Notes under the pieces: model-generated
Told to the model about the DNA's origin: nothing
The model's input: the letters and a program-made list of their open reading frames with translations, nothing else
Databases searched by the model: none
Translations under genes and position numbers: made by a program
Source of the DNA: Agrobacterium tumefaciens
Lineage (GTDB): Bacteria > Pseudomonadota > Alphaproteobacteria > Rhizobiales > Rhizobiaceae
Assembly (NCBI RefSeq): GCF_000834635.1
Contig: NZ_JXQV01000012.1
Coordinates: 310,001 to 374,000 of the forward strand
Direction of reading: 5' to 3'
DNA length: 64,000 bases
Shown here: in pieces, positions 62,596 to 64,000 of the stretch
How the letters are laid out: the number at the start of each line of letters is the position of its first letter
Position numbering within the stretch: the stretch's first letter is position 1

Positions 62596-64000
62596 TTACT
62601 CGCCCAATTCCATGACAAGCGATAGCGGTGCGCGGAATGTCGCGATCAGGCCGCTCGGCGTAAAATTCTTCTCCACGTCACCTGTTCCGGCAATACCCAT
62701 GCGGATGAGGCGGGAACCAAAGCCCCTGCGCTCAGGCTCCGCTGCGGGCGGTCCGCCTTTCTCTTCCCATTTGAGGGTGAGAATCGGTTTTTCAGAATCA
62801 TCCGAGACGTGCCAGCTGATATCCACCTGACCAGCATCTGTGGATAGCGCACCATATTTGATGGCATTCGTGCCAAGTTCATGCAGCAAAAGCGACAGAG
62901 ACAATCCGGCCTTAGGCCCGAGCGGAACCTCGGGGCCAGACATGATGACCTTTCCATCACCCGCATGAAGATGCATGACGCGGCCGATGACTTCACGAAG
63001 CCGCGCTGTCGACCAGGATTGCTGCAACAGCACATTATGGGCGGAACTGAGCGCCTGGAGCCGGCCATTGAAGGCGGCAACGGCTTCTTTTTCCGTCACG
63101 TTTCGAAGCGTCTGCGCGGCAATGGCCTGCACAATCGACAGCGTATTCTTCAAGCGGTGGCTGAGTTCCTGATTGAGAATCCGCTGCTCTGATTCAGCAT
63201 TGATGCGGGCAATCGCGGCATAGGCACGGTCTGCCACACCCCACGCGAAATCCAGTTCCAGCTTGCTCCAGAAGCGCGGCTTGGCATCATGCGCAAACAG
63301 AATGCCAACCAAAGCGCCGCGATCCACAATCGGCACTTTGACAAAGGAACGAACACCCATGGCGGCATAAGAGCCGGTGTCTTCGTCCAGCCAGCTGGCG
63401 GCGTTGATATTCGGCACGGCCAGCGTATCGCCGATTTCGAGCCGCCGGATCGTCGCCTGAAAATCACTTAAAGTGTGATGCCCTGCAATCGTTTCAGTGC
63501 CTGGCGCAAGCCAGTTGAACTCGACAAACAGGCTGTTCGTCGCACTGTTGACCGTCAAATATCCTGCGCGCTTGACGCCAAGGCCATCCGCCAGAATCTC
63601 GGATGTGATGCGGGAGATATCTTCCACCGTCTTGCCCGCACGCAACCTGTCGCCCAAGGTTAGCAATGAGGCAATGCGGGCATCCTTGCGTTTTGAATCG
63701 GTAATGTCGATCACAACGCCGATCATCTTCACCGGCACGCCGCGATCATCCATGATGAACTGCGCACGGCGCGCCACCCAACGCACACGTTGGTCATTGC
63801 CGCGGCGGACACGATACTCAACGCTGAGCGGCGCCATGGCTGTATTGCGGTTGGTCGTGTCGGATGCTGTCTTTCGGTCGGCATCGATAATCAGATTTTG
63901 AAACACGGAAGCATGATAGTTGGGCTGTTCAGGCACGCCAAAAATGCGGCAGAACTCGTCCGAAACAATCATCTCGTCCGTCGCAATATCGATTTCGAAT
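62596..64000 (-). CDS. PAS-GAF-HWE histidine kinase, 5' end outside the window
   Basis: This is a sensor kinase of the HWE family. The frame is open to the last base of the window: residues before the first ATG (63972) continue the PAS fold (FEIDIATDEM), so the protein is longer than seen and the true start lies beyond the window edge. From N to C the visible part has a PAS/PAC domain, a GAF-like domain, and an HWE kinase core with the phosphoacceptor histidine in LSHRLKNTLSIVQAI, the NAIKYGAL N box, and the WEEKGGPP tryptophan-glutamate motif. There is no visible membrane helix, so it may be cytosolic. Confidence 0.9.
   Translation of the reverse strand, partial: FEIDIATDEMIVSDEFCRIFGVPEQPNYHASVFQNLIIDADRKTASDTTNRNTAMAPLSVEYRVRRGNDQRVRWVARRAQFIMDDRGVPVKMIGVVIDITDSKRKDARIASLLTLGDRLRAGKTVEDISRITSEILADGLGVKRAGYLTVNSATNSLFVEFNWLAPGTETIAGHHTLSDFQATIRRLEIGDTLAVPNINAASWLDEDTGSYAAMGVRSFVKVPIVDRGALVGILFAHDAKPRFWSKLELDFAWGVADRAYAAIARINAESEQRILNQELSHRLKNTLSIVQAIAAQTLRNVTEKEAVAAFNGRLQALSSAHNVLLQQSWSTARLREVIGRVMHLHAGDGKVIMSGPEVPLGPKAGLSLSLLLHELGTNAIKYGALSTDAGQVDISWHVSDDSEKPILTLKWEEKGGPPAAEPERRGFGSRLIRMGIAGTGDVEKNFTPSGLIATFRAPLSLVMELGE

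Noticed and set aside
62588-62607. TTGGGCGA/TCGCCCAA hairpin between smpB and the HWE kinase
   Set aside because: The kinase stop codon lies in the loop and neither strand has a U-tract, so it is a weak terminator candidate at best.

Overview
The window looks like ordinary chromosomal DNA from a Rhizobiaceae alphaproteobacterium close to Agrobacterium/Rhizobium. The evidence is a GC-rich, densely coded sequence and a characteristic gene order: the cytochrome c maturation operon (ccmI-E-F-H, called cycHJKL in rhizobia), then a DegP protease, a two-component pair, glnE, a PleC-type kinase and pepN. Tandem Porin_2 (RopA-like) genes, an HWE-family histidine kinase and a DUF883-type protein fit the same group. 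I see no prophage, insertion sequence, CRISPR array or integration signature. The species call is inference from gene content.

Layout. 1-3576: the 3' end of ccmI, then ccmE, ccmF and ccmH, all with 4-base stop/start overlaps. 3771-7598: envelope protease DegP plus an OmpR-type regulator and kinase. 7665-12272: glnE, a VOC protein and a membrane metallophosphoesterase. 12326-17485 (minus): PleC-like kinase and aminopeptidase N. 17963-21470: a DMT transporter, an unrecognised protein with two helix-turn-helix-like stretches, a small minus-strand unit and a family-4-like uracil-DNA glycosylase that lacks two of its four expected Fe-S cysteines. 21516-26217: YegD-type Hsp70, class D beta-lactamase-like protein, small membrane protein, DUF3431-like protein and an atypical SDR. 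26574-30590: ETF-quinone oxidoreductase, pentapeptide-repeat protein, coniferyl-aldehyde-type dehydrogenase. 30676-35639: uppP, then a complete polar amino acid ABC transporter followed by a homocysteine S-methyltransferase. 35671-39291 (minus): toxin-antitoxin pair, mgtE and an MFS exporter. 39518-42387: lipid kinase, class III aminotransferase, OsmC protein. 42393-45957: a GT39 and a GT2 glycosyltransferase divergent from a YbhN/LPG-synthase-like membrane protein. 45961-50695: AMP nucleosidase, esterase and several small proteins. 50900-55413: HisC-like aminotransferase, PilZ protein, ferredoxin reductase, HpcH/HpaI aldolase, a 58-residue RHH-like protein and a DUF883-type protein. 55519-58494: tRNA-Ser(GCT) and two tandem porins. 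58627-64000: lytic transglycosylase, dapA, smpB and an HWE kinase cut by the window edge.

Shared themes are envelope maintenance (DegP, Slt, UppP, porins, beta-lactamase-like protein, sugar transferases), respiration (Ccm, ETF-QO) and nitrogen/amino acid handling (GlnE, PepN, the ABC transporter with the methyltransferase, DapA). The non-coding signals I find most interesting are three. The first is a terminator-shaped hairpin and a perfect 16-bp palindrome in the leader of the MFS gene. The second is a possible Shine-Dalgarno-masking hairpin before mgtE. The third is a pair of ACGT-type palindromes, one ahead of ETF-QO and one ahead of a DUF2147 gene. I did not find a clear new multi-gene system. 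The best leads are these leaders, the GT2/GT39/flippase-like divergon, and the small minus-strand unit near 20.2-20.4 kb.
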